A model generated the notes under the pieces. It was not told the DNA's origin, made no database searches, and was given only the letters and a program-made list of their open reading frames with translations. From contig DLGF01000013.1 in assembly GCA_002482545.1 (NCBI GenBank), positions 14,399 to 78,398 on the forward strand: DNA of 64,000 bases. Reading direction: 5' to 3'. Every line of letters starts with the position of its first letter. Position 1 is the stretch's first letter. This stretch comes from Sporomusaceae bacterium UBA7701 (lineage in GTDB: Bacteria > Bacillota > Negativicutes > Sporomusales > UBA7701). Position numbers and translations under genes: made by a program. Shown in pieces: positions 17,045 through 26,230 of this stretch.

Positions 17045-17280
17045 AGCTGGCGTCTCCTTAGAACATACTTGGCTTTCGCCGGGACTTCCGCTCCGGCGGA
17101 GCCGGCTGCGGCAAGCCCGACGCAATTTATAAGCACTTACGGCTTACATTATATCATTTTTGCTGTAGGGACACCACCATAAAGCCCCGCGCCGGGCAAG
17201 GGCAATATTTGCCGCAATACGCTCAGGCGGCCGCGTGCCCGGAACAGCGGGCGGACTGCGCCCCCAGACCCGCAGTTATA

Positions 17281-17315
17281 CGAAGAGTACCCGGACATTG
17301 TCCGGGTACTCTTCG
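17281..17315 (-). terminator. Strong hairpin downstream of hcp
   Basis: Perfect 16-bp stem CGAAGAGTACCCGGAC / GTCCGGGTACTCTTCG with 3-nt loop, just after the hcp stop. No clear T-run, so it may be an mRNA 3'-end stabiliser rather than a classical terminator. Confidence 0.6.
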
Positions 17316-17326
17316 GGTACCTGAGT

Positions 17327-18892
17327 TTAGCCAAGAATGGCTTTGAGGTCTTCTTCCGGGGTGCTGATCGGCCTCAGGCCGAATTTTTCGACCAGAATAT
17401 TCAGGACGTTTCCGGACAAGAATGCCGGCAGGGACGGACCGATATAGATGTTCTTGATGCCGAGGGCCAGCAGGGTCAGCAGGATGCAAACCGCTTTTTG
17501 CTCGTACCAGGAAAGCACCAGAGTGAGCGGCAGGTCGTTGACGCCGCACTGGAAGGCGTCAGCCAGGGCAACGGCGACCTGGATGGCCGAATAGGCGTCG
17601 TTGCATTGTCCCATATCCAACAGGCGGGGGATGCCGCCGATCTCGCCGAGATCAAGATCATTGAAGCGGTATTTGCCGCAGGCCAGCGTGAGCACGACCG
17701 TGTCCTTCGGAGTCTGCTCCACGAAGCGGGTATAGTAGTTGCGGCCGGGCTTGGCGCCGTCGCAGCCGCCGACCAGGAAGAAATGCTTGATGGCCCCGGC
17801 TTTGACGGCGTCGATGACGGTGCCGGCAACTCCCATGACGGTATTGCGGGCGAAGCCGGTGGTGAGCTGGCTGCCGCCGTTGATGCCGGTGAACTTCTGA
17901 TCTTCTTTGTAACCGCCGAGCTTGAGGGCTTTCTCGATGACCGGAGTGAAGTCCTTCTTGCCGTTAACGGCGGGAATGTGCGTAAGTCCGGGGTAGCCGA
18001 CGACATCAGTGGTGTAGACGCGGTCGGAGTAGGAAGGCCGCGGCGTCATCAGGCAGTTGGTGGTAAAGAGAATGGGGGCGGGGATATTGTCCAATTCTTT
18101 CTGCTGGTTCTGCCAGGCGGTGCCGAAGTTGCCCTTGAGCTGGGAGTATTTCTTCAGTGCGGGATAGGCATGGGCGGGCAGCATTTCGCCATGGGTGTAG
18201 ATATTGACGCCTTTCCCCTCGGTCTGCTCCAGCAGTTGTTTCAGGTCATGGAGGTCGTGGCCGCTGATGACGATGAACGGACCTTTTTCCACCAGGGTGG
18301 GCACGGTGGTCGGAACGGGATGGCCGTAGGCCGAGGTGTTGGCTTCATCCAACAGGGCCATGCATTTCAGGTTGGCCTGGCCGAACTCCATCAGGAGCCC
18401 CAGCCATTCCTCCGCGCCGTGATCTTCGCCGAGCGCCCGCAGCCCTTTGTAGAACCAGGCGGTAACTTCGGCATCCTCCTTGCCGAGGATCGACGCGTGC
18501 CAAGCGTAGGCCGCCATGCCCCGCAGGCCCAGCAGCAGGGTCGACCGCAGGGAAACGATATCTTCGTTGCCGGTCCAGAGACCGGTGGCCGGGAAATCTT
18601 TGGCGGAGCTGTCGAGTTTGGTCTTTTCGGCCCGCACCGCCCGGATGAGTTCGTCAATGCGGACCGGGTCGAAGTTGACGTTGGTGACGGTGGCGAACAG
18701 TCCCTGCAGCACCAGGTGGTCGGCCGTTTTGCCGGGCGCTTGGGCGGCGGCGGCACGGGCCAGGCCGATGAGCGCGCCGGTCAGTTCATCCTGTTTGTTG
18801 GCGACTTCGGGCTTTTTGCCGCACACGCCTATCTGGGTGCAACCCTTGCCGCCGGCGGTTTGTTCACATTGGAAACAGAACATTTCACTCAT
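17327..18892 (-). CDS. hcp: Hydroxylamine reductase / hybrid cluster protein
   Basis: A 521-residue class I hybrid-cluster (prismane) protein. The N-terminal cysteine motif FCFQCEQTAGGKGCTQIGVC binds the [4Fe-4S] or [4Fe-2S-2O] cluster. Hybrid-cluster ligands are visible in ISGHDLHDL, YTHGEMLPAH, FTTNCLMTP, VGGCDGAKPGR, LACGKYRFN and MGQCNDAYSA. Hcp acts in nitrosative stress (NO reduction or hydroxylamine reduction) in the cytoplasm. It is the first gene of a pair: the ferredoxin-type protein gene lies upstream with a 51-nt gap, and a Crp/Fnr regulator is divergent. Length and residues are complete. Confidence 0.96.
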   Translation of the reverse strand: MSEMFCFQCEQTAGGKGCTQIGVCGKKPEVANKQDELTGALIGLARAAAAQAPGKTADHLVLQGLFATVTNVNFDPVRIDELIRAVRAEKTKLDSSAKDFPATGLWTGNEDIVSLRSTLLLGLRGMAAYAWHASILGKEDAEVTAWFYKGLRALGEDHGAEEWLGLLMEFGQANLKCMALLDEANTSAYGHPVPTTVPTLVEKGPFIVISGHDLHDLKQLLEQTEGKGVNIYTHGEMLPAHAYPALKKYSQLKGNFGTAWQNQQKELDNIPAPILFTTNCLMTPRPSYSDRVYTTDVVGYPGLTHIPAVNGKKDFTPVIEKALKLGGYKEDQKFTGINGGSQLTTGFARNTVMGVAGTVIDAVKAGAIKHFFLVGGCDGAKPGRNYYTRFVEQTPKDTVVLTLACGKYRFNDLDLGEIGGIPRLLDMGQCNDAYSAIQVAVALADAFQCGVNDLPLTLVLSWYEQKAVCILLTLLALGIKNIYIGPSLPAFLSGNVLNILVEKFGLRPISTPEEDLKAILG

Positions 18893-18943
18893 TTGAAATA
18901 CCCTCCATTTATTTTTGATTTGCTTGGGGCAAAAGACCGCAGG

Positions 18944-19657
18944 TTAATCTTCGCGGACGGTGCCGTCGGTGCCGATGACCACCACGCGCCAGGGGATGAG
19001 CTTGCCGCTTTGGAGCAGCGCCTCCTTGACAGCGCTCACGATACCGCCGCAGCAGGGCACTTCCATCCGGACGACGGTCAGGCTCTTGATGTCGTGGGTC
19101 CGCAAGATTTCGGCGAGTTTGCCGGCATAATTGATGTCGTCGAGCTTGGGACAGCCGATCAAGGTGATTTTATTGCGCATGAAGTCGGCGTGCATATTCG
19201 CGTAGGCGTAAGCCGTGCAGTCGGCCGCCACCAGCAGGTGGGCGCCGTCAAAATAGGGGGCGTTCGCCGGCACCAGTTTGATCTGGCAAGGCCACTGGCG
19301 AAGCTGGGAGACGGACGGAACGGCTGCGGCGGGCGCATTTTCGCTTTCGCGGGCAATGAGACCGGCCCTTGAACCGGGACAGCCCTGCGGCCTGGTCGCC
19401 GGCTGAGACTCAGCGGTTCTGGCGGCCATAATTTTTTTGACTTCTTCTTCATCGAAGTCTGCCGCTTCGCGCTCGACGATGTTGATGGCGCCGGTGGGAC
19501 ATTCCGGCAGGCAGGCCCCGAGACCGTCGCAGTAGGAATCGGAGATCAATTCGGCCTTTCCGTCCACGAGCTTCAAGGCTCCCTCGTGGCAGGCGCCGAT
19601 ACAGAGTCCGCAGCCATTGCATTTATCCCGGTCGATGGAAACGATTTTCCTGAGCAT
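18944..19657 (-). CDS. Ferredoxin-type electron carrier paired with Hcp
   Basis: A 237-residue protein. N-terminal two-cluster ferredoxin: CNGCGLCIGAC near residue 13 and a second motif CDGLGACLPEC near 43, where one spacing is longer (CxxxxxCxxxC), so cluster II may be atypical. After a linker (about 80-120) comes a C-terminal domain with VAADCTAYAYANMH, TLIGCPKLDD and RMEVPCCGG, whose cysteines may bind another cluster. It is likely the reductase partner for Hcp, inferred from position. First gene of the hcp transcript, with AGGAGG before the ATG. Divergent from the Crp/Fnr gene. Confidence 0.85.
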   Translation of the reverse strand: MLRKIVSIDRDKCNGCGLCIGACHEGALKLVDGKAELISDSYCDGLGACLPECPTGAINIVEREAADFDEEEVKKIMAARTAESQPATRPQGCPGSRAGLIARESENAPAAAVPSVSQLRQWPCQIKLVPANAPYFDGAHLLVAADCTAYAYANMHADFMRNKITLIGCPKLDDINYAGKLAEILRTHDIKSLTVVRMEVPCCGGIVSAVKEALLQSGKLIPWRVVVIGTDGTVRED

Positions 19658-19698
19658 ATTTAAACCCTCCTCACAGGTATTGCTTGTTTATTTCAACC

Positions 19699-19743
19699 TC
19701 ATTGTAATACAATGAAAATAAAAAATCGGTAGCCGTAGCTACC
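19699..19743. promoter_or_regulatory. Two palindromic operator candidates in the hcp/Crp-Fnr divergent region
   Basis: Site 1 at 19699-19715 is a perfect 8-1-8 palindrome TCATTGTAATACAATGA. Site 2 at 19728-19743 is GGTAGC-CGTA-GCTACC. Both lie in the roughly 105-bp region between the ferredoxin/hcp genes and the divergent Crp/Fnr regulator, the expected place for that regulator's binding sites. Confidence 0.6.
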
Positions 19744-19763
19744 AAAATGCGAGGCTGATAAAA

Positions 19764-20456
19764 TTGAACAAGAACCTGGTCAACGTCCTGGCGGCGACGC
19801 CACTGTTCGCGGGCATCGCCCCCGATGTACTGGCCGTCATGCTCGGCTGCCTGCAGCCCAAGCTGTCTACCCATTCCAAAAACAGCTTTATCGCCGTCGA
19901 GGGCGAACCGTTTTCCGGCCTGGGAATCTTGCTGGCGGGCGAGGCCGCGGTAGTCAAGGAAAATGTGGCCGGCTCCCGCTCGGTACTGACGGTGCTGGGG
20001 CAGGGCGACATGTTCGGCGAAATGATCGCTTTTTCGGCGCGCACGGCTTGGCCGGCGTCGGTTTTTGCCCAGAGCGAATGCTCGGTCGTCCTGCTCCCGC
20101 CCGAGAAAATCACCGGCACCTGTCCCCAGGCCTGCGACGGGCACCACCAGCTCGTGCACAACATGCTGCTCATCGTGTCGGAGCGGGCGCTGATGCTCAA
20201 CCGCAAGGTGGAGTATCTGACCATCAAGGGCATGCGGACCAAGATCGTAACCTACCTGCTGGAACAGCACAAGCTGCAGGGCAAGAAGACTTTCATCCTG
20301 CCGCTCAAGCGCAACGACATGGCCGATTTTCTCAACGTTTCCCGGACGGCCCTGTCCCGGGAACTGGGGCGGCTGCGCGACGAAGGGCTGATCGATTTCT
20401 TCCGCTCGTCGATCAAGCTCCAAGATATCGAAAACCTGAAAAAGGCTGTTGAATGA
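19764..20456 (+). CDS. Crp/Fnr family transcription regulator (HcpR-like by position)
   Basis: A 230-residue regulator. The N-terminal cyclic-nucleotide-binding fold (LFAGIAPDVLAVML, then GEPFSGLGILLAGEAAVV, and FGEMIAFS) is followed by the C-terminal HTH: KRNDMADFLNVSRTALSRELGRLRDEGLIDF near 185-215. No N-terminal cysteine cluster as in classical Fnr; only CPQAC near 118 could bind a cofactor. The start is TTG at 19764 with GAGG about 8 nt upstream. It is divergent from hcp, so control of the Hcp pair in response to NO or hydroxylamine is likely but inferred. Confidence 0.88.
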   Translation: MNKNLVNVLAATPLFAGIAPDVLAVMLGCLQPKLSTHSKNSFIAVEGEPFSGLGILLAGEAAVVKENVAGSRSVLTVLGQGDMFGEMIAFSARTAWPASVFAQSECSVVLLPPEKITGTCPQACDGHHQLVHNMLLIVSERALMLNRKVEYLTIKGMRTKIVTYLLEQHKLQGKKTFILPLKRNDMADFLNVSRTALSRELGRLRDEGLIDFFRSSIKLQDIENLKKAVE

Positions 20457-20614
20457 CCGCTTTACCTCTTCCCGAGCTTCTCCGGCGTCCGCCTCGCCGC
20501 TGCCAAGCGCTTTGTTCCTGCAGGCTTGGTCATATTTCCCCTCGCCTGAAACTTTGCCGGCGTATCGTCTTCAGCCGCATCATCCAGCTGCCGCCTGAAA
20601 TCAGGCAGCAAAGC

Positions 20615-20641
20615 AAAAGCCGGGATAGCCTCCCGGCTTTT
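20615..20641. terminator. Bidirectional terminator between Crp/Fnr and L,D-transpeptidase genes
   Basis: AAAAGCCGGGA / TCCCGGCTTTT 11-bp stem with 5-nt loop between convergent genes. Confidence 0.85.
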
Positions 20642-20647
20642 CTGCTG

Positions 20648-20992
20648 CTAATCTTCAGTCATAACGACAGGTGTGCCAAGCTCCACCCGGGGAAACAACT
20701 CTTCAATATCCTTATTGTACATTCGGACGCAACCGCCTGAAACGCAGCCTTCCACCGGGCCATTCCAGGAGCCGTGGAGACAGGTTTTGTCCGATGATAA
20801 AACCAGCCTCCGGGAACCGAGGTCCACGTCGCCCATTTTCTCAAACACTAATTTCTCAACAACCTGGTAAACTCCCGGAGGCGTCGGGGTCGACGGTTTT
20901 CCGATACCGACTGGATATTCACTGATCAGCCTGCCGTCTTCCCAATAGGAACACCGCAAAGTTTTCAGATTGACTGCGATTTGTTTTTTCAT
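20648..20992 (-). CDS. Minimal YkuD-type L,D-transpeptidase
   Basis: A 114-residue protein that is essentially one YkuD catalytic domain. It has the strand pattern IAVNLKTLRCSYWEDGRLISEYPVGIG, PTPPGVYQV, then the active-site signature CLHGSW...VSGGCVRM (HGx..SxGCVRM) near 75-92 with the catalytic cysteine. L,D-transpeptidases form 3-3 peptidoglycan crosslinks or spore-wall links. No signal peptide or LysM/SH3 domain is present, which is unusual for an exported wall enzyme. It may act inside the forespore/mother-cell compartment or be exported another way. Convergent with the Crp/Fnr gene. Confidence 0.85.
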   Translation of the reverse strand: MKKQIAVNLKTLRCSYWEDGRLISEYPVGIGKPSTPTPPGVYQVVEKLVFEKMGDVDLGSRRLVLSSDKTCLHGSWNGPVEGCVSGGCVRMYNKDIEELFPRVELGTPVVMTED

Positions 20993-21193
20993 CCAGATAT
21001 CACCCCCTTCTTTGTTATTCTATGTGAAGCTATCGGATGTGTGAAAGAAGGGGCTGCTGCCGGCGGTCCTCCCGGGGGCGCCGCCCAAATAGCTTCCGGC
21101 CCGGGGCAACCAGTTAATACAAGGTATGTTCGCCCCGGCAGCCGGGAATATTTAGTCTGTGAAAATGGTGTTTATTGAGCGAGGAGCGTATTC

Positions 21194-22864
21194 ATGTTTG
21201 GCAAGAAGATGCGCCATATCAGCCGGTACCGGGATATCGCCGCGGCGCTGATGAGCCAGGGCTTCGAGTATATTGCCGCAGAAATGGGGCTTCTTCAGAA
21301 AGCGCCTGCTTCCTCCCGGTCAGTTGCGGCCGGGGGACCGGCAACCGGCGTGGGGGAGCGGATACGGCTGGTGCTTGAGCAACTGGGTCCCACTTATATA
21401 AAGCTGGGCCAGATCGCCAGCACGCGGCCCGACCTTCTGCCCGCCGATATCATCCGTGAGCTGGAAAAGCTGCAGGATAAAGTCCCGTCTTTTTCTTATC
21501 CGCAAGTGCGCATCATCATCGAACAAGAATTGGGAGCCGCACTGGAAGAAATCTATCAGCGGTTCGACCCAGCCCCGCTGGCGGCCGCGTCGATCGGGCA
21601 GGTCCACCAGGCTGTTTTGAAAACAGGCGAACGGGTCGCGGTCAAGATTCAACGTCCCGGCATTATCGCCATCATCAACACCGATTTGGAAATTCTCCAG
21701 GAACTGGCCGGCCTGGCCGAGCGCCGTTTTGCCTGGGCGGAAAACTACCAGATCGCGGGTATGGTCGATGAGCTCTCGAAATCCCTCCGCAATGAACTGG
21801 ATTATACGATTGAGGCTCATAACGCCGAAAAAATCGCCAAGCAATTCGCCGCGCATCCTAAAATTCGCATTCCGAAGATTTACTGGGAATATTCTACGAA
21901 AAGAGTGCTGACAGCCGACTATATAGCCGGGTTAAAAATTAGCGAGGTAGAAAAGCTGAAGCACCGGGGTTATCATCTTCCGCTTCTGGCGGAACGGCTG
22001 GTCAAAGCGATTTTTCACCAGATTTTTTGGGAAGGCTTTTTCCATGGCGACCCTCATCCCGGGAATGTGGTGGTATTGCCGGGAGAGGTCATCGGGTTTC
22101 TCGATTTCGGGATGGTCGGACGTCTCAGCCCGGCGATGAAGTATAACCTGGCTTCGCTGATTATTGCCCTCGCCCGGCAAAACTCGGACAACCTGGTCAA
22201 AGCCATCCTGCGCATCGGAACGGTTCCCGACGATGTCAATATGCCCCGGCTGAGGGACGATATCGAACTGTTGAGGGAAAAATACTGGGGGGTTCCCTTA
22301 AGCCAGATAAGTCTTGGCGATGCCGTCAGCCAGATCTTTGCGATCGCCTTGAAGCACAAGCTAAGAGTACCGGCCGACCTGACCCTGATGGGCAAGACAT
22401 TACTCACCATCGAAGGAATTGTCAAAGAATTGGATCCGGCTCTTAGCATTCTCGATGTCGCCGAACCCTTCGGGCGCAAATTATTGATGGAGCGCCTGCG
22501 CCCGAGGGTTTTGGCCGAGGCGGCCTGGAAAAACGCCGCGGAAATCGGCGATATTCTGAGCGACCTCCCCCAGCAATTCCGGGAATTAAGCGCCGTCGTC
22601 CGGCGTGGCCGGCTGCGGCTGGAGGTCTCCATTCCCGAGCTGGAGCTTCTCTTGAAAGAGCAAAACCGTATGAGCAACCGCCTGGCCTTCAGCATGATTT
22701 TAATGGCTCTCGGCACAATGATGGCCGGCATCATGATCGGCTTGTCGATTGCCGGCCGGCCGCCCGCCCTGGCAGGGTTTCCCGCTGTCGAACTGGGCTT
22801 GGGCTTTGCTCTGCTGATGTTTTTCTGGCTGCTTTATGCCATCCTCCGGTCGGGTAAGCTATAG
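21194..22864 (+). CDS. ubiB: ABC1/AarF/UbiB-family atypical kinase
   Basis: A 556-residue UbiB-family protein. KxGQ signature region: YIKLGQIASTRPDLLP near residue 65. The A-rich nucleotide loop PLAAASIGQVHQA is near 130, VAVKIQRPG near 150, the catalytic region FFHGDPHPGNVVVLPG near 285 and FLDFGMVGRLS near 305. Two C-terminal hydrophobic helices (AFSMILMALGTMMAGIMIGL, LGLGFALLMFFWLLYAIL) anchor it in the membrane. Such proteins are ATPases linked to isoprenoid-lipid (quinone) metabolism. No quinone gene is adjacent, so the role here is open. GAGGAG precedes the ATG. Monocistronic. Confidence 0.92.
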   Translation: MFGKKMRHISRYRDIAAALMSQGFEYIAAEMGLLQKAPASSRSVAAGGPATGVGERIRLVLEQLGPTYIKLGQIASTRPDLLPADIIRELEKLQDKVPSFSYPQVRIIIEQELGAALEEIYQRFDPAPLAAASIGQVHQAVLKTGERVAVKIQRPGIIAIINTDLEILQELAGLAERRFAWAENYQIAGMVDELSKSLRNELDYTIEAHNAEKIAKQFAAHPKIRIPKIYWEYSTKRVLTADYIAGLKISEVEKLKHRGYHLPLLAERLVKAIFHQIFWEGFFHGDPHPGNVVVLPGEVIGFLDFGMVGRLSPAMKYNLASLIIALARQNSDNLVKAILRIGTVPDDVNMPRLRDDIELLREKYWGVPLSQISLGDAVSQIFAIALKHKLRVPADLTLMGKTLLTIEGIVKELDPALSILDVAEPFGRKLLMERLRPRVLAEAAWKNAAEIGDILSDLPQQFRELSAVVRRGRLRLEVSIPELELLLKEQNRMSNRLAFSMILMALGTMMAGIMIGLSIAGRPPALAGFPAVELGLGFALLMFFWLLYAILRSGKL

Positions 22865-22914
22865 CCCCCATCCTGCGGTAAAGGCGGTCCGCGCTTGAAC
22901 GGCGGCTTCTTCCG

Positions 22915-23694
22915 TCATTTCCGGGATGGACCGCCTCCGTAAAGACTCTGCGCGCTCGTGTTCATTTGATACTCAATGAGTTCCTTATACTTTCGCCCGA
23001 TATCGGACGCCGGATTGACAAATACCTGCGAAGGCTTCCCTTCCTCCACAATGCTCCCCTTGTCCATCAGCACGATCCGGTCGGCGACCCGCAAGGCAAA
23101 GGACAATTCATGAGTGACGACGATCATGGTGCTGGCGCGGTAACGCGCCAGTTCTTCCATCACGACCAATACTTCCCGCACCAGAATGGGGTCCAGGGAG
23201 GCCGTGGGCTCGTCCCAAAGCATGAGTTCCGGTTCATAGGCCAAAGCCCTGGCAATGCCCACGCGCTGCTGCTGGCCGCCTGACAGCTCGGCCGGAAGAC
23301 GATCCAGCTGCTGCTGCATTCCGACCTTCCCCAGCGCTTCGGCGGCTTTGCTTCGGGCGGTTTCGCGGTCCATCCCGCCCATTACCAGGCCCAGCATGAC
23401 ATTTTCCATAGCACTTAAGCGCCCAATGAGATTGAAATGCTGGAAGACAAAACCGATCCGCTTGCGCACTTGTTGCAATTCATCGGGTCCTATGGCAAGA
23501 ATATCGGCGTCATCGAGCAGAATGACGCCTTGGTCAGGCTCCACGAGGCGGTTTATGGTGCGGATTGTCGTCGACTTACCGCAGCCCGACGGGCCCATGA
23601 GGACGACGATCTCGCCAGCCTCGACCGTCAGGTTGAATTCGTGGACGGCTCTTATACTGCCAAACTGCTTATTTAAGTGTTGCATGACAAGCAT
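22915..23694 (-). CDS. ABC transporter ATP-binding protein (amino-acid transporter type)
   Basis: A 259-residue ATPase with Walker A GPSGCGKS near 33, Q-loop VFQHFNLI, signature LSGGQQQRVGIARAL near 140, Walker B LMLWDEPTASLDP and H-loop VVTHEL. Sequence style is that of GlnQ/ArtP polar-amino-acid ATPases. However, its neighbour 13 nt upstream in the transcript is a large membrane protein with extracytoplasmic domains, not a GlnP-like permease, and no binding protein is adjacent. It probably energises that partner, MacB- or LolD-style. The C-terminus has a short Gly-rich tail. Confidence 0.9.
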   Translation of the reverse strand: MLVMQHLNKQFGSIRAVHEFNLTVEAGEIVVLMGPSGCGKSTTIRTINRLVEPDQGVILLDDADILAIGPDELQQVRKRIGFVFQHFNLIGRLSAMENVMLGLVMGGMDRETARSKAAEALGKVGMQQQLDRLPAELSGGQQQRVGIARALAYEPELMLWDEPTASLDPILVREVLVVMEELARYRASTMIVVTHELSFALRVADRIVLMDKGSIVEEGKPSQVFVNPASDIGRKYKELIEYQMNTSAQSLYGGGPSRK

Positions 23695-23707
23695 CTTACC
23701 ACCTGGC

Positions 23708-26074
23708 CTATTTGAATTTCATTTTCCGCCGGTTGAGCTTCTGCAATAACCCGGGACGGCTGCTGGGAATGACAATCTCCCGCATAATTTCATCGAACGA
23801 TAGTCCCAGCGCTTCACCGGCGCTGACCTCATCGTCGGCGACGGGGTTGATTTTTTCAGCATTGTTGGCGATCAGCAGCCCGACCGCCGCCCCCAGAACC
23901 GGCACGCCAATCCAGGGCAAATAAGGAATGCCCCCGCCGGACAAAAGGAACATGGCGGTCAGCAGCAATGCGCCGATGCTCATGCCATACAGGCATTCCG
24001 GAGCGGTAAAGGCATCGGCGATACCTTGCGCCACTCTCTTCCACCGCCGGAGCGACCGGGTTCGGGTCCCTGTGCGCCGCCGGCGCATAGTCGTCATGAT
24101 GGCGCTATGATCCAGGGCCAAAAAGGCGATCGTGGCCACCAGCGAGACCAGGCCGGCCAACACGGATTTGACCTGCGTCAGAATCATCATGACTTCCGCC
24201 CGGGGATCAGGCTCAATGATTCCCAGGGCGGACGTGTACAAGGATACATTGCTGTGACCGATTACCTGATAGATGACCGGCGCCGCCAGTTCGGTCGGGA
24301 CGCTGCTTTTGGTCAGAAGCTGCAGGCGCTGGCTGGGTATGACCTGACCCGCAATGAACTGATCCATCAGCTTGATCGACCGGCTGATCTCCTCATCGCT
24401 CAGGTCGGGGACGGCTGCGCCGAGATACTGCAACTGCGCGGCCACCAGCGGGGTATTGAATTGCTGGAGTTGCCCCAGGCGGCCGCCGGCGTTGTTCAGC
24501 GTCTGCCGCGCTCCCCCGGTGTCGAAGTTGCGCAGGCTGGCGACGGTATTATTGCCGTTGGCCACGATATTGTCAATGGCGCCTCGCGCCTGGCGGGCAT
24601 CGGCGGCAACATTGTCGAGCGTGCGCAGCCGGTTTTGCAGATTGGTGACGTTCTCCCGCATCCCGGTCAGTTCATTGATGGTCGACCCTACGGCGGGATT
24701 CACCAGGCGGACGACCTGCAGCGTGCCAACCAGGCTGCCCATGGCCTGGGCCGAGCTGCCCAGCTGCATTTGAATGGCGCCGGTGTCCAGGTTGGCCAGG
24801 CCGCTGGTAGCCGCCTGCAGGGTGGCGCCGGCCTTGTCCAGGCTGGACAAGGTCTGTTCCACCGCGCTCAGGCTGCCGGCATAATTGTCCAGCGACGTGT
24901 TGGCGATGCCGATCATGCTTTGGGCGTCCTGGGCGAAGCCCGGTATCTGCCCGACCAGCTTGGCGGTTTCTCCCAAGGCATTGCCCAATTCCCGGCGGGG
25001 ATTCCGGAAGCTCGCCGCGCCGGCGAGCCTGACGACGACCGAATCGCTGACCAGATAGCCCTGGCTTTCCGTCAGCTGCCGCGCATCGCCCTGGACGACC
25101 ATGCCTTCGGCTGTTCCGCCGCCCTGCACGGCCGTCACCTGCACCAGAACATTCGCCGGGTCAACCGCCGCCTCCGGCGCAGGGGCGCTGGCCGCCGCTC
25201 CCTGGAAAGCGACGATGTCGCCGGAACGCAGCGTCACCCCCGCCGCCGGCCGGATGGCGGCTTTCGTGGCATAAGCCGTTAAGAACCGCTTCAGCTCGAT
25301 AATGGTGCTGACAAAAGAAGCCGAATCGTTGCTTTTTGTATCGACGGAGACGCTTTCGGCAAAGCCGATGGCCTTATCGGACCGGAGAGCGTCGGCAAGC
25401 TGCTCGCCCATGCGGATGGGATTCTCCGGCTCGCTGCCGGCCGGAAAGGCGATGTCGATGATCTGATATTGGCCTAGCAATCGCTCGATTGCCGCCTTTA
25501 CAGCCGCCGACTGTTCGAGCGACTGGACGAGGACGGTGACCGACCCGCCGTCCCTAAACGCGAACAGCACCCCCTCCATTTGCATGATCTGGTCGATAAC
25601 CGTTTCCTTGGCCCCATCGGGTACAGCCTTCAGCGTTATGCGCGGTTCCGACAGGATGCTGATGCCGGCCCGGCCGGGCACATTCCTGAAGACACTGTCG
25701 ATAGCCTCATAATTCTGTTTGCTTTTATATTCCGCAGGTATGCCCAGCAGAAAACTGGTCAGGCCGGTCAGGGTGGGCCCTTCCTTCAGCCGGGCGCCGG
25801 GAAAAGCCTGGCTGATGTTCTTTTCCATCTGCTCCCGGCCTTCTTCTTTCATTTCTTCCCTGACGTTGATCAGGAAATCATATTCGCCATACGCGCCGAC
25901 AAGGGAAGATATGGTTTGCGAAAAGTAGGCATTCGCCGTCATGGCCAAGCCTCCCGCCGCCCCGGCTCCGACTGCGATGCTGACCAACAGGAGGAACACC
26001 ACGTCGCGGTTAAAAGAATTTCGCAGGAAAGTATGGATGATCCGTTTCCCAAAAGCATGCCAAGGTCCCGCCAT
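23708..26074 (-). CDS. Large membrane protein partner of the ABC ATPase
   Basis: About 788 residues. There is one N-terminal membrane helix (VVFLLLVSIAVGAGAAGGLAM, about 26-48). A very large extracytoplasmic region of roughly 550 residues follows, with alternating beta modules (to about 320) and then helical, Ala/Leu/Gln-rich coiled-coil-like repeats (about 350-560). Several helices lie near the C-terminus (VLAGLVSLVATIAFLAL; LYGMSIGALLLTAMFLL; IGVPVLGAAVGLLI) and the tail is basic. The layout resembles YhgE/Pip- or FtsX/MacB-like permeases, but I cannot place it in a named family. ATG at 26074 is preferred over a TTG at 26098, though AGGGGAG is a little far (12 nt). It lies 13 nt from the ATPase gene. 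Confidence 0.7.
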   Translation of the reverse strand: MAGPWHAFGKRIIHTFLRNSFNRDVVFLLLVSIAVGAGAAGGLAMTANAYFSQTISSLVGAYGEYDFLINVREEMKEEGREQMEKNISQAFPGARLKEGPTLTGLTSFLLGIPAEYKSKQNYEAIDSVFRNVPGRAGISILSEPRITLKAVPDGAKETVIDQIMQMEGVLFAFRDGGSVTVLVQSLEQSAAVKAAIERLLGQYQIIDIAFPAGSEPENPIRMGEQLADALRSDKAIGFAESVSVDTKSNDSASFVSTIIELKRFLTAYATKAAIRPAAGVTLRSGDIVAFQGAAASAPAPEAAVDPANVLVQVTAVQGGGTAEGMVVQGDARQLTESQGYLVSDSVVVRLAGAASFRNPRRELGNALGETAKLVGQIPGFAQDAQSMIGIANTSLDNYAGSLSAVEQTLSSLDKAGATLQAATSGLANLDTGAIQMQLGSSAQAMGSLVGTLQVVRLVNPAVGSTINELTGMRENVTNLQNRLRTLDNVAADARQARGAIDNIVANGNNTVASLRNFDTGGARQTLNNAGGRLGQLQQFNTPLVAAQLQYLGAAVPDLSDEEISRSIKLMDQFIAGQVIPSQRLQLLTKSSVPTELAAPVIYQVIGHSNVSLYTSALGIIEPDPRAEVMMILTQVKSVLAGLVSLVATIAFLALDHSAIMTTMRRRRTGTRTRSLRRWKRVAQGIADAFTAPECLYGMSIGALLLTAMFLLSGGGIPYLPWIGVPVLGAAVGLLIANNAEKINPVADDEVSAGEALGLSFDEIMREIVIPSSRPGLLQKLNRRKMKFK

Positions 26075-26230
26075 CGATGCGCCAGACTCCCCTCTCAAAG
26101 GAAAATAACCGTCCCGCAGATATTATAAGTATCTGCAGGACGCCCGGTTTTAGTCATAAGCATTTGTCGCGGGCTGATTCAGGAGCTTCAACATGGGCAT
26201 ACTATCCAACTACAGCCATTCGGAGGAACT

